A stretch of DNA of 64,000 nt from CAZIHO01 sp964538875 (GTDB taxonomy: Bacteria; Pseudomonadota; Gammaproteobacteria; Chromatiales; Chromatiaceae). Made by a program: the position numbers and the translations under genes. The stretch is from NCBI GenBank assembly GCA_964538875.1, contig CAZIHO010000003.1, forward strand, positions 15,139-79,138, given 5' to 3'. Of this stretch, positions 26,639 through 35,408 are shown in pieces. Below the pieces are notes generated by a model. It did no database searches. It had not been told where the DNA came from and worked only from the letters and a program-made list of their open reading frames with translations. How positions within the stretch are numbered: position 1 is the first letter of the stretch; each line of letters begins with the position of its first letter.

Positions 26639-27805
26639 TCAGCCGGCCCCCCAGCGGTCGGTGGCGATGCCTTGGCCCAGGTCCGCGTCCAGCAGGCGGC
26701 GCCGTACTTCCAGCAACTGCTCGATCAAGGCGGGTTCGGCCCGTGCGTAGGCGTCGGCGTCCGGAACCCGCCGCACCACCACCCCCAGCAATTCGGTGAT
26801 GGCGTTGCCGATGGAATTCTGGCTGATGGTCACCACCAGCCGGCCGGTGGTATTGCGGTAGATGACCTGCTTGAACGCCGGTTCCCAGCGGATGGCGTTG
26901 GCGTAGGCGGGGTCCCGGATACACTGGTCCCGCACCTTCTTGGCGGCGGCGTGGAAGCCGTCATCGCACAGCAGCACCGCGTCCACCGCATCCGGAAAAT
27001 ACAGATCGGCCAGCAGCGGAGCGTTGCGCACCGAAACCTGGGAAAAGAACGACCGGTAGAAGTCGATGAAGCCTTGCAGGACCAGGTCATATTCCCGCCA
27101 GAAGCGCAGGTCGCCCAGGGCGTCGATGCCGCCCCGCGCTTCCCAGCAGGGGAGGCCCTGGGGAAAGCCGGTGAGGGCCAGGCGGGACTCATCCAGCGGC
27201 AGGTCGGCGAGAATCTCCAGATCCAGGGCGCGGTCGACGAAGCGCCGGTACACGTCCCCCATGTGGGCCTGGAACAGACTGTGCTGGCCCCCGTCGGTCA
27301 GATTGGGATTGGCCGGATCCGCCGGGGACGCGGCGCGTAATTCATCCATGGAAAAGGCCATGAAATGGTTGTGCAACATGCGGATGCTGGGTACCCCAGG
27401 GGACGTCAGGGGCCAGGTGGCGTCCAAGCTGGCCTCGCCGGCTAGGATCAGGGTCCGCTCCGGGTCCGGATAGCGTTCCGCCAGGTAGGCCAGGATGATC
27501 CGGTTCATGCGGTTCCAGACCCGCTTCACCGGGTCCGGCAGTTGGGTGCGCCGCACCGGCCGGCCCAGGGGGTTGAGGATGGACTCAGAGGTGTTGTAGA
27601 GAATTGAGGTGTCGAATAAGGTGCTGTGTCCCAGGGCCTTGCGGTAAAGGAGCAGATTTTCCGGGGTCACCAATAGCCCGTTGTTATGGGCCAGGTCCCG
27701 CAGGTTCTCCGGGCTATTGAAAAACTCGTTGGGCTTCAATCCTTCCGGCACCGTCAAGGGAATGGGGCGAAAGGGCGTCACAATCTCGCGGGGACCCAGG
27801 GCCAT
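26639..27805 (-). CDS. Unrecognised conserved-looking 388-aa protein
   Basis: 388 aa from ATG 27805 (GGAG nine bases upstream; a TTG at 27829 would add eight residues). No signal peptide or membrane segment. Notable stretches: LILAGEASLDATWPLTSPGVPSIRMLHNHFMAF (about 124-156) with a His-x-His pair, LTGFPQGLPCWEARGG (about 220-235), and VISQNS-like VTISQNSIGNAITELLGVVV near the C-terminus. The His-x-His faintly recalls HIT/uridylyltransferase enzymes, but I see no full motif. The composition is like the neighbours and the frame is clean, so it is a real gene. Function unknown; the adjacent RND pump and membrane protein give no clue. Confidence 0.55.
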   Translation of the reverse strand: MALGPREIVTPFRPIPLTVPEGLKPNEFFNSPENLRDLAHNNGLLVTPENLLLYRKALGHSTLFDTSILYNTSESILNPLGRPVRRTQLPDPVKRVWNRMNRIILAYLAERYPDPERTLILAGEASLDATWPLTSPGVPSIRMLHNHFMAFSMDELRAASPADPANPNLTDGGQHSLFQAHMGDVYRRFVDRALDLEILADLPLDESRLALTGFPQGLPCWEARGGIDALGDLRFWREYDLVLQGFIDFYRSFFSQVSVRNAPLLADLYFPDAVDAVLLCDDGFHAAAKKVRDQCIRDPAYANAIRWEPAFKQVIYRNTTGRLVVTISQNSIGNAITELLGVVVRRVPDADAYARAEPALIEQLLEVRRRLLDADLGQGIATDRWGAG

Positions 27806-28049
27806 GGTGTTACAACTCCAATAGGTCAATGGACCAGTATCCCCTGGACGGCGCCTGCCGGCCAGTACCTCCGAGCCCGGTTAGGGCGCGCTGATGGAGC
27901 TATCCCTCTATACTAAGCAGATATATAGGATTCCTGGCCGGACCGGCGTTGGCGGCGTCACCGGGCTTCAGGGCGCGAGGGTTGGGCGAAACGGGCCAGG
28001 GAGTCTGGTTCGATATTCTGTTGGATCCTAGGCAGGGCGAATTGGCAAA

Positions 28050-28784
28050 ATGATGGACGTGCGGCAGGTCGAGACAAGCCGGGCTTGGCACTGGGTGATG
28101 GATGGCTGGGCGCTGTTCCGTAAAAATCCCCGGAATTGGATATTCATGACCCTAGCCTATTTGGTGATCGCCCTAGGCTTGGATTTCATTCCCTGGATCG
28201 GCAGCCTGGTGTTCGTGCTACTGGCGCCAGCCTTGACCGGGGGCATGTTGTACGGGGCCGATCAACTGGCCAGGGGCGGCCAGTTGGACCTATCCCACCT
28301 GATTCAGGCGTTTCGCATCCGTTCCCTGACCCACCTGATGTTCATGTTGGGGGCTATTTCCCTGGTGGGCGGGCTGTTGCTCGGCTTGGTGGGCGGAGGT
28401 CTAGTCACCGGCAGCGTCCTGGGTGGCATCCTGCGGGGACCAGCGACTCATTTGGGTAGTCTGTTCGTGGGGACCGGCATGCTGTCCCTGGTGGCGCTGC
28501 TGCTGATGTCCGCGACCCTGGTCGGCCTGCTGTTTTACGCGGTGCCCTTGGTAATGCTGAGTCGCCTGTCGCCGGTGGACGCCATCGGCTTGAGCCTGAC
28601 CGCCTGCCTGCGTAACTGGCGGCCCTTGGGGGTGCTGGGGCTGGTCAGCCTTGGCTTGGCGCTGGCGGCCCTATTGACCTTGGGGATCGGTTGGCTGGTG
28701 CTGACGCCGGTGCTGGTGGGTGCCCTCTATTCCAGCTACCGGGACCTGTTCGGCGCCAACCCGGTGCGTTTGGATAAGTTTTGA
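28050..28784 (+). CDS. BPSS1780-family integral membrane protein
   Basis: 244 aa with about six hydrophobic segments. The N-terminal WHWVMDGWALFRKNPRNWI followed by glycine-rich membrane helices and a short cytoplasmic C-terminus is typical of the BPSS1780 family of unknown function. It is a single gene, divergent from the 388-aa gene and convergent with the tandem receiver gene at its end. No ligand-binding motif can be named. Confidence 0.75.
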   Translation: MMDVRQVETSRAWHWVMDGWALFRKNPRNWIFMTLAYLVIALGLDFIPWIGSLVFVLLAPALTGGMLYGADQLARGGQLDLSHLIQAFRIRSLTHLMFMLGAISLVGGLLLGLVGGGLVTGSVLGGILRGPATHLGSLFVGTGMLSLVALLLMSATLVGLLFYAVPLVMLSRLSPVDAIGLSLTACLRNWRPLGVLGLVSLGLALAALLTLGIGWLVLTPVLVGALYSSYRDLFGANPVRLDKF

Positions 28785-28821
28785 TCGGCTGGGCGGCTAC
28801 CCGGCCAGGGGGCCATCCAGG

Positions 28822-29622
28822 TTAGTCCGGGCGCAAAATCTGGCCCAGCAGCCCGCGTACGAAGCTGGGTTCAAAGGGCTTGTCGCAGACCGCAGATACT
28901 CCCGCCTGTTGGATGGCCGCCAGGCGTCCCGCGTCCCGCTCGCTGGTGACCATGAGGATGGGAACCGAAGCCTGCCCGCTGGCGGAACGAATCTGATCCA
29001 CCAGTTCCTTGCCGTCCATGCGCGGCATGTTGTAGTCCGTCACCACCAGATCAAAATACTGTGCCCGGATCAGGCGCAGCGCTTCCAGGCCATCCACCGC
29101 CTCGGTGATGTTTTCGATGCCCAGGTTATCCAGCACCCGGCGGATCGACTTACGGGCCAGGGCGCTGTCATCCACCAGCAGCACCCGGAGGCTGTCCGGA
29201 TCCACGTCCTCCCAGTCCGCCTGAACCGGATTCAGGTGTTCTAGGGTGGTTTGCAGGGCGGTCTTGAGTTCCCGGGTTCCGAACGGCTTGGGAATGATGG
29301 CCACGGCGCCGGCCTGGCGCACCGGGTCCAGCATATGAAACCGGGTTTCGCTGGAAATCAGGACAAAGGCCACCGACTCCAGCTTGGGGTCTTGCTTCAT
29401 GGCCACCACTAGGTCGGTGCCCTGCATGTCCGGCAGGTACAGGGAACTGATGACCAGATCGGGCGGTTCCTTGGCCATTTGCGCCAGGGCATCCTGGCCG
29501 TTCGCCGCCCCCAGCAGGTGGTTTATGTTTAGCTCGCGCAGCAGATTGCCTATGATATGCCGCTGCGCCAGGGACGGCTCCACCAAGAGTACCACCAGGT
29601 CGTTAAACGTCAGTTGATTCAT
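28822..29622 (-). CDS. Tandem receiver (CheY-like) protein with one degenerate domain
   Basis: 266 aa from ATG 29622; the longer upstream frame has no plausible start signal. Domain 1 (about 8-125) lacks the acidic pair (LLVEPS) and has Ser60 where the phospho-acceptor Asp should be (DLVISSLYLPD), while Lys of the KP motif remains (IIPKPFG). Domain 2 (about 145-265) is intact: LLVDDSALARKS, Asp in VVTDYNMPRMDG and CDKPFEP. No output domain follows, so it probably acts by protein contact, as CheY and pilus-associated single-domain regulators do. The partner kinase is not adjacent. Confidence 0.85.
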   Translation of the reverse strand: MNQLTFNDLVVLLVEPSLAQRHIIGNLLRELNINHLLGAANGQDALAQMAKEPPDLVISSLYLPDMQGTDLVVAMKQDPKLESVAFVLISSETRFHMLDPVRQAGAVAIIPKPFGTRELKTALQTTLEHLNPVQADWEDVDPDSLRVLLVDDSALARKSIRRVLDNLGIENITEAVDGLEALRLIRAQYFDLVVTDYNMPRMDGKELVDQIRSASGQASVPILMVTSERDAGRLAAIQQAGVSAVCDKPFEPSFVRGLLGQILRPD

Positions 29623-29813
29623 CAGCCGGATCCCGGACAGGTGTGAGGAACGATTGGTAGAAGTAGCGGCGCGCCCAACCCAGGCTTTAACCTGGATATG
29701 CGGGTGGCGCGCCGCCACCTGGACCTGGCGCGGATCGCCGTGGCGAGGGCCGGCATGACCGGTCCGGTGTCCTTTGCTCAGATCACCGCGGGTGTTTACC
29801 CGCCAGTTGGACC

Positions 29814-31508
29814 ATGAACCATCCAGTCGTGCGATTGCTCCTGCTCGGAGCCAAGCTGTTGCCCTGGGTTGCTGGCTTGTCCTGGTTGCCCGCAGTGGCC
29901 CAGGCGGCGGACAGTTGCCAGGAACCCCTGACGGTATTTTTTGCATCCGGCCAGCACCCCCAGTTAGATCCACAGGATTTCTCCGCTTACCGGGACGCGG
30001 CGCAAAAGTTGTACGAAGGCCGGGACCATCAGTTGCTTTGGTTCCAGGACGGGCGTCCCCGCTTCCAGGCCCAAGCCGCCATGGAAGCCCTGAGTTCGGC
30101 GGACAACAAGGGTCTGCGCGCCTCCGATTATGCGGGCAAGCAATGGGCGGTGTGGGTCGAGCAACTGGAGAGCCAGCCGGGGCCGGAAGGCGAATGCCGC
30201 CATGCCTGGCTGGACCTGGCCTTGACCCTGTCCAGCATGCGCTATGTGTCGGACTTGCGGGTCGGGCGCGTGTTGCCCAAGAAGCTGTCCCTGGACCTGG
30301 ACGTGGAGCCCAAGCGCCTGGATCTGGCCGCCTTTATCCAAGAACTGGCGGTGGCGGAACAGCCGGTTCAAAAACTGGAAGCCCTGGAGCCCGGCTTCCG
30401 CCGCTACCGGGCCCTGCTGGACGCCCTGGTGCGCTACCGGGAACTGGCCCGGGATCCGGAATTCGCCACGCCCCTGGCGGTGCCCAAGGGGTCGGTGCGG
30501 GTTGGTGCCCGCTACGAGGAACTGCCGCGCCTGATCCATCGCCTGGTGCACTGGGGGGATTTGCCGGCCCAGAAGCCGGCGGTGGGAGCCGGCAAAATCT
30601 ACACGGCGGCCATCGCGGAAGCGATCAAGAAATTCCAGCAGCGCCATGGCCTCCAGGATGATGGCGTGTTGGGCAAGGAGGTGTTCGAGCAACTCAATGT
30701 GTCCATGGAACAGCGGGTGCGGCAAATCCTGCTGTCCCTGGAGCGCTGGCGCTGGATGCCGGATACCCTGGGCCATCGGCCTCTGGTGATCAATGTGCCC
30801 CAATTCGAGCTGGCGGCGTTCGAGAATGACGACCAGGATGCCTACCAGCAGGTGTTCGACATGCGGGTCATCGTCGGCGAGTCCTATCCGGCGCGCCAGA
30901 CGCCGGTATTCCGGGGCAACCTCAAGCATGTGGTGTTCGCGCCCTATTGGCTGGTGCCGCCCAAGATTCAAAAGGAAGAAATGGTGCCCAAGATCCTCAA
31001 GGATCCGGGCTATCTGGACCGGGGCAATTACGAGATCGTGGCGGACTTCAATCCGGCCTCCAAGGCCCTGCCCGCCAACGGCACCAATCTGGCCCGGTTG
31101 CAGCGGGGCGAACTCAAGATTCGTCAGCGGCCCGGCGCCCGCAATGCCCTGGGCGAGATTCTGTTCCTGTTCCCCAACAACTATGCCGTCTATTTACACG
31201 GTACGCCGTCCAAGAGCCTGTTCGGCAAGCAGAAACGGGACCTGAGCCATGGCTGTATCCGGGTCGCGGATCCACCGGCCCTGGCGGCCCATGTGTTGAA
31301 GCAGGAAGGCTGGGATCGCAAGCGTATCGACGCCCTGGTGGCCAGCGGCGACCGCGCCCATGTCAACCTGAGTCAACCCCTGGACGTGTATGTGCTCTAC
31401 ACCACGGCGGTGGCGGAGCCGGACGGCCGGGTACGCTTCTTTCAAGACCTGTACGGCCACGACGCCCGCCTAGCCCAGGCCCTGAAACTAGGTAATTCCA
31501 AGGGCTAG
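29814..31508 (+). CDS. L,D-transpeptidase (YcbB/LdtD-like)
   Basis: 564 aa. N-terminal signal peptide (hydrophobic about 8-30, cleavage near AQAAD-SC), so it acts in the periplasm. A peptidoglycan-binding-like region lies at about 260-300 (AIAEAIKKFQQRHGLQDDGVLG) and the YkuD catalytic domain at about 315-500, with the signature H...SHGCIRV (about 478-484) holding the catalytic Cys. Length and layout match LdtD, which makes 3-3 crosslinks between meso-diaminopimelate residues. It is divergent from the tandem receiver gene and followed after 23 bases by nudF. Confidence 0.92.
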   Translation: MNHPVVRLLLLGAKLLPWVAGLSWLPAVAQAADSCQEPLTVFFASGQHPQLDPQDFSAYRDAAQKLYEGRDHQLLWFQDGRPRFQAQAAMEALSSADNKGLRASDYAGKQWAVWVEQLESQPGPEGECRHAWLDLALTLSSMRYVSDLRVGRVLPKKLSLDLDVEPKRLDLAAFIQELAVAEQPVQKLEALEPGFRRYRALLDALVRYRELARDPEFATPLAVPKGSVRVGARYEELPRLIHRLVHWGDLPAQKPAVGAGKIYTAAIAEAIKKFQQRHGLQDDGVLGKEVFEQLNVSMEQRVRQILLSLERWRWMPDTLGHRPLVINVPQFELAAFENDDQDAYQQVFDMRVIVGESYPARQTPVFRGNLKHVVFAPYWLVPPKIQKEEMVPKILKDPGYLDRGNYEIVADFNPASKALPANGTNLARLQRGELKIRQRPGARNALGEILFLFPNNYAVYLHGTPSKSLFGKQKRDLSHGCIRVADPPALAAHVLKQEGWDRKRIDALVASGDRAHVNLSQPLDVYVLYTTAVAEPDGRVRFFQDLYGHDARLAQALKLGNSKG

Positions 31509-31531
31509 GGGCATCAGCCGGCACCACCACC

Positions 31532-32158
31532 TTGGACTATCTGATCGAATCCCTCGCCGACGAGGAAGGCTACCGGGGCTTCTTGCGCCTCCATCGCCAT
31601 CGTTTGCGGCACAGCCTGTTTGGCGGCGGCATGGGGGAACCCATCCTGCGGGAACGCCTGGAAGGACTGCGGGCGGTGGCGGTGCTGCCCTATGACCCGC
31701 TGGCAGACCAGGTGGTGTTGGTGGAGCAATTTCGCATCGCCGCCCTGGAACAGGGGCCCGGCGCCTGGCTGCTGGACATTCCGGGTGGGGTTTGGGAGCC
31801 GGGGCAAGACGCGGAGACCGCGGCGCGCCGGGAAGTGCTGGAGGAGACCGGGTGTGCCCTCTCGGGCCTGGTCCCCATCGGCGATTTTTGGGTAAGTCCC
31901 GGTACCTCCAGCGAACGGGCCCAGCTGTACTGCGGCCGGGTACGGGCGCCCCAAGACGGCACGGTGCATGGGCTGGCCCACGAAGGCGAGGATATCCGGG
32001 TGCGGGTGCTATCCCGAACCGGTGCCCTGGCGGCCCTGGCCGGGGGACACATCACGGCGGCGCCGGCGGTCATCGGCCTCCAGTGGCTGGCCCTGCATCT
32101 GGACGAACTGAAACGGCGCTGGTCAAGCGGCGGCCCGGCGGAGAACGACAACCCATGA
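31532..32158 (+). CDS. nudF: ADP-ribose pyrophosphatase (Nudix)
   Basis: 208 aa from TTG 31532. The Nudix box G-x5-E-x7-REVLEETG is complete (GVWEPGQDAETAARREVLEETG, about 88-109). Upstream stretches typical of the NudF family are visible (VAVLPYDPLADQVVLVEQFR and LLDIPGG). It hydrolyses ADP-ribose and related nucleotide sugars to AMP and sugar phosphate. Its stop overlaps the galE start as ATGA. A nucleotide-sugar hydrolase coupled to a nucleotide-sugar epimerase fits carbohydrate turnover. Confidence 0.9.
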   Translation: MDYLIESLADEEGYRGFLRLHRHRLRHSLFGGGMGEPILRERLEGLRAVAVLPYDPLADQVVLVEQFRIAALEQGPGAWLLDIPGGVWEPGQDAETAARREVLEETGCALSGLVPIGDFWVSPGTSSERAQLYCGRVRAPQDGTVHGLAHEGEDIRVRVLSRTGALAALAGGHITAAPAVIGLQWLALHLDELKRRWSSGGPAENDNP

Positions 32159-33162
32159 GGATTTTAGTCACCGGCGGCGCCGGTTATATCGGTACCCACA
32201 CCTGCCTGGAGTTGCTGGCGGCCGGCTACGAGCTGCTGGTGGTGGATAACCTCTGCAACAGCAAGGAAGAATCCCTCAACCGGGTGCGGGAACTGAGCGG
32301 CCGCTCCCTGGACTTCCTGCGTGCCGACCTGCGGGACCTGGAGGCGCTGCGCGGCCTGTTCCGGACCTGGAGCGTCGCGGGCGTCATCCATCTGGCGGGC
32401 CTCAAGGCGGTGGGGGAGTCGGTGGCCAAGCCCCTGGCGTATTACGACAACAACCTGGGCGGCACCCTAAATCTGTGCCGGGCCATGGCCGAGGCGGGGG
32501 TGCGGCAACTGGTGTTCAGTTCCACCGCCACTGTGTACGGCGAGCCCACCCGCTTCCCGCTCCAGGAAGATTTTCCGCTGGGTGCCACCAATCCGTACAG
32601 CCGCACCAAATGGATGATTGAAGAAGTGCTGCGGGACCTGTACCGGGCGGACCCCAGTCTCAATTTGACCCTGCTGCGCTATTTCAACCCGGTGGGCGCC
32701 CATCCCAGCGGCCGGGTCGGCGAGGACCCCCAGGGCTACCCCAACAACCTCATGCCCTTCATTACCCAGGTGGCGGTGGGCAAGCGTGCCGAACTCCAGG
32801 TATTCGGCGACGACTATCCCACGCCGGACGGCACCGGGGTGCGGGATTATCTACATGTGGTGGACCTGGCCCGGGGCCATGTGCAGGCGCTTAAGCGTCT
32901 GCAAGATCAGCCCGGTTGCCGGGCCTACAACCTGGGTACTGGCCGGGGTTACAGCGTGTTGGAAGTGGTGCGGGCGTTCACGGAAGTGAACCAGGTGCCG
33001 ATCCCCTATCGGATCGTGGCGCGACGCCCCGGGGACGTGCCCTGCCTGTACGCCGACTCGTCCCTGGCGGCGGCGGAACTGGGCTGGCGCGCCGAGCTGG
33101 GTCTGGACGCCATGGTGCGGGACTCCTGGCGCTGGCAGTCCGCCAATCCGGACGGTTATTGA
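32155..33162 (+). CDS. galE: UDP-glucose 4-epimerase
   Basis: 335 aa from ATG 32155, which overlaps the nudF stop; the frame upstream is the shadow of nudF. NAD-binding TGGAGYIGTHTCLELL is at the N-terminus, followed by VIHLAGLKAVGESV, SSTATVYGEP and the catalytic YSRTK, and the C-terminal region is of normal length. It interconverts UDP-glucose and UDP-galactose and supplies galactose for surface glycans. It is followed by an unusual hairpin cluster before ettA. Confidence 0.95.
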   Translation: MRILVTGGAGYIGTHTCLELLAAGYELLVVDNLCNSKEESLNRVRELSGRSLDFLRADLRDLEALRGLFRTWSVAGVIHLAGLKAVGESVAKPLAYYDNNLGGTLNLCRAMAEAGVRQLVFSSTATVYGEPTRFPLQEDFPLGATNPYSRTKWMIEEVLRDLYRADPSLNLTLLRYFNPVGAHPSGRVGEDPQGYPNNLMPFITQVAVGKRAELQVFGDDYPTPDGTGVRDYLHVVDLARGHVQALKRLQDQPGCRAYNLGTGRGYSVLEVVRAFTEVNQVPIPYRIVARRPGDVPCLYADSSLAAAELGWRAELGLDAMVRDSWRWQSANPDGY

Positions 33163-33204
33163 GCCGCCGGCCGGGCACGCCGGGCTGATAAAAACGTCCC
33201 GCTC

Positions 33205-33361
33205 GCCTATGGATAGGCTGAAAAATCCATCCTTGGATTTTTCAGCAGACGGAGAAGAAAAAACGTGGTTTTTCTTCTCCTCCGGATGCAACGGCTTGCG
33301 CCGTCGTATCCGCCGGCACCTCCCTGTGCCGGGGGAACCGCTCAATAAATCAGCGGTTCCC
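33205..33361. repeat. Cluster of six inverted repeats between galE and ettA
   Basis: Within 157 bases there are six stem-loops in a row: GCCTAT/ATAGGC (33205-33218); a 13-bp stem beginning GCTGAAAAATCCA (33217-33246, loop TCCT); a 12-bp stem GGAGAAGAAAAA/TTTTTCTTCTCC (33251-33280); ACGGC/GCCGT (33291-33304); CCGGCAC/GTGCCGG (33313-33332); and a 10-bp stem GGGAACCGCT/AGCGGTTCCC (33333-33361). All are perfect matches. The second could end transcription of galE weakly. The rest exceed what a terminator needs, and ettA starts only 43 bases beyond. It may be a palindromic repeat element, an mRNA-processing site or a leader controlling ettA. Confidence 0.8.
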
Positions 33362-33403
33362 TGTGCGACAATAGCCGGCTTCATTTCTGGCAGCGAGAAC
33401 ACC

Positions 33404-35071
33404 ATGGCCCAGTACATCTTTACCATGCAGCGGGTCGGCAAGATCGTCCCGCCTAAGCGGGTGATCCTCCGGGACATTTCCCTATCTTTCTTCCCTGGGG
33501 CCAAGATCGGCGTGCTGGGTCTAAACGGTTCCGGTAAATCCACCCTGTTGCGTATCATGGCCGGCGTGGACCAGGAAATCGAGGGCGAGGCCCGCGCCCA
33601 ATCCGGAATCAAGGTCGGCTATCTACCCCAAGAACCCCAACTAGACCCCGGCAAGGACGTGCGGGGCAACGTCCAGGAGGCCCTGGCCCATGTGGCCGAG
33701 GCGCTGGCGGAACTGGATCAGGTCTATGCCGCCTACGCGGAGCCGGACGCGGATTTCGACGCCCTGGCGGCGCGCCAGGCCCAGTTGGAAAACCTGATCC
33801 AGGCGGCGGACGGCCATAACCTGGAGCGCCAATTGGAAGTGGCGGCCGATGCCCTGCGCCTGCCGCCCTGGGACGCGGACGTAACCACCCTGTCCGGCGG
33901 TGAGCGGCGCCGGGTGGCCCTGTGCCGGCTGTTGCTATCCCATCCGGACATGCTGCTGCTGGATGAGCCCACCAACCATTTGGACGCCGAATCGGTGGCC
34001 TGGCTGGAACATTTCCTCCAGGAATACAGCGGCACGGTGGTTGCGGTGACCCACGACCGTTACTTCCTGGATAACGTGGCGGGTTGGATCCTAGAACTGG
34101 ATAGGGGTTATGGAATTCCCTGGAAGGGTAATTACTCCTCCTGGCTGGAGCAGAAGGAGCAACGCCTGGAGGTGGAGGAAAAGCAGGAACAGGGACGTAT
34201 CCGCACCATGAAGCAAGAATTGGAATGGGTACGCTCCAATCCCAAGGGCCGTCACGCCAAGAGCAAGGCGCGCCTGCAACGGTTCGAGGAATTGCAGAGC
34301 CAGGAACTCCAGAAGCGCAACGAAACCAACGAAATCTACATTCCGCCCGGTCCCCGGCTCGGGGATCTGGTCATCGAGGCCCAGGGGTTAAGCAAAGCCT
34401 ACGGCGACCGGCTGCTGTTCGAGGATATGTCCTTCCACCTGCCGCCGGGCGGTATCGTGGGCGTCATTGGCCCCAACGGCGCCGGCAAGACCACCCTGTT
34501 CCGCATCATCATGGGTCAGGAACAGCCGGACAGCGGCGAATTGCGCCTGGGGACCACGGTCAAGCCCGCCTACGTGGATCAATCCCGGGAAGCCCTGGAC
34601 CCCAACAAGACGGTTTGGGAGGAAATCTCCGACGGCTTGGAAATCCTCACCGTGGATCGTTACGAGGTGAATTCCCGTTCCTACGTGAGTCGCTTCAACT
34701 TCCGGGGCTCGGACCAGCAAAAGCGGGTCGGCGACCTGTCCGGCGGCGAGCGCAACCGGGTGCACCTGGCCAAGCTGCTCAAGAGCGGCGGCAATCTGCT
34801 GCTGTTGGACGAACCCACCAACGACCTGGACGTGGAAACCCTGCGCGCCCTGGAAGAAGCCCTGCTCACCTTTCCCGGCTGTGTGCTGGTCATTTCCCAC
34901 GACCGTTGGTTCCTGGACCGCATCGCCACCCACATCCTGGCGTTCGAGGGAGACAGCCGCGTCACCTGGTTCGAGGGTAATTTCTCGGACTATGAACAGG
35001 ACCGTAAGCGCCGCCTCGGCGCCGAGGCGGCCCAGCCCCACCGCATCCGCTACCGGGGACTGGGGGGCTAG
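33404..35071 (+). CDS. ettA: Energy-dependent translational throttle protein EttA (ABC-F)
   Basis: 555 aa from ATG 33404, identical in length to E. coli EttA. Two ABC ATPase domains: Walker A GLNGSGKSTLL (about 39-49) and GPNGAGKTTLF (about 356-366), signature motifs LSGGERRRVALCR and LSGGERNRVHLAK, and Walker B LLLDEPTNHLD and LLLDEPTNDLD. The interdomain linker (about 240-310) is rich in charged residues (RLEVEEKQEQGRIRT), the P-site tRNA-interaction motif of ABC-F factors. EttA binds the ribosomal E site and gates translation according to the ATP/ADP ratio. No transmembrane segment. Confidence 0.96.
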   Translation: MAQYIFTMQRVGKIVPPKRVILRDISLSFFPGAKIGVLGLNGSGKSTLLRIMAGVDQEIEGEARAQSGIKVGYLPQEPQLDPGKDVRGNVQEALAHVAEALAELDQVYAAYAEPDADFDALAARQAQLENLIQAADGHNLERQLEVAADALRLPPWDADVTTLSGGERRRVALCRLLLSHPDMLLLDEPTNHLDAESVAWLEHFLQEYSGTVVAVTHDRYFLDNVAGWILELDRGYGIPWKGNYSSWLEQKEQRLEVEEKQEQGRIRTMKQELEWVRSNPKGRHAKSKARLQRFEELQSQELQKRNETNEIYIPPGPRLGDLVIEAQGLSKAYGDRLLFEDMSFHLPPGGIVGVIGPNGAGKTTLFRIIMGQEQPDSGELRLGTTVKPAYVDQSREALDPNKTVWEEISDGLEILTVDRYEVNSRSYVSRFNFRGSDQQKRVGDLSGGERNRVHLAKLLKSGGNLLLLDEPTNDLDVETLRALEEALLTFPGCVLVISHDRWFLDRIATHILAFEGDSRVTWFEGNFSDYEQDRKRRLGAEAAQPHRIRYRGLGG

Positions 35072-35083
35072 GTCACTGGGATC

Positions 35084-35133
35084 GGCAGGCGGGAATCGCT
35101 GCGCCGCTGGCAGCAGCGATTCCAACCCCCGCC
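35084..35133. terminator. Convergent hairpin between ettA and feoC
   Basis: A long stem-loop with GGAATCGCT (35092-35100) pairing with AGCGATTCC (35115-35123), extended by outer GC-rich pairing of GGCGGG with CCCGCC. It lies between the ends of two convergent genes and could serve both, although there is no T-run on either side. Confidence 0.5.
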
Positions 35134-35408
35134 TAGCCGGGGCAACGGCCCTCCACCAGCACCGGAATTCCCAGGTTGGGCGCCGCTGGCGGACCCCAAC
35201 TATAGATTTCCACCGCGCTCGGATCGCATTGACCGCATTGGCTGCCGCAGGAAGGCGTGGCGTTCTGGCGGAACACCTGGCCCCGCTGGACCCAAAACTC
35301 CAACATACCCCGCAGGGCGTCCGGGTCCGTGTCGAAATGGCGGGCCAGGTCCTGGAGGCTGGCCCGTTGCCGGCCGCGTAGATAGTCTCTAACTTCGGAA
35401 AGAATCAC
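35133..35408 (-). CDS. feoC: FeoC-like transcriptional regulator
   Basis: 91 aa from GTG 35408, which overlaps the feoB stop as GTGA. A winged-helix domain spans about 1-50 (SEVRDYLRGRQRASLQDLARHF), followed by a cysteine motif C-x3-C-x2-C (CGSQCGQC, about 54-61), which in FeoC proteins can bind an Fe-S cluster. FeoC controls or stabilises FeoB. The tail beyond residue 70 carries one more Cys near the C-terminus. Its place at the end of the feoA-feoB operon supports the call. Confidence 0.82.
   Translation of the reverse strand: MILSEVRDYLRGRQRASLQDLARHFDTDPDALRGMLEFWVQRGQVFRQNATPSCGSQCGQCDPSAVEIYSWGPPAAPNLGIPVLVEGRCPG

Noticed and set aside
28822..29973. 383-aa version of the tandem receiver
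   Set aside because: The first 117 residues overlap the start of the divergent L,D-transpeptidase and have no domain; the start at 29622 fits the receiver fold.
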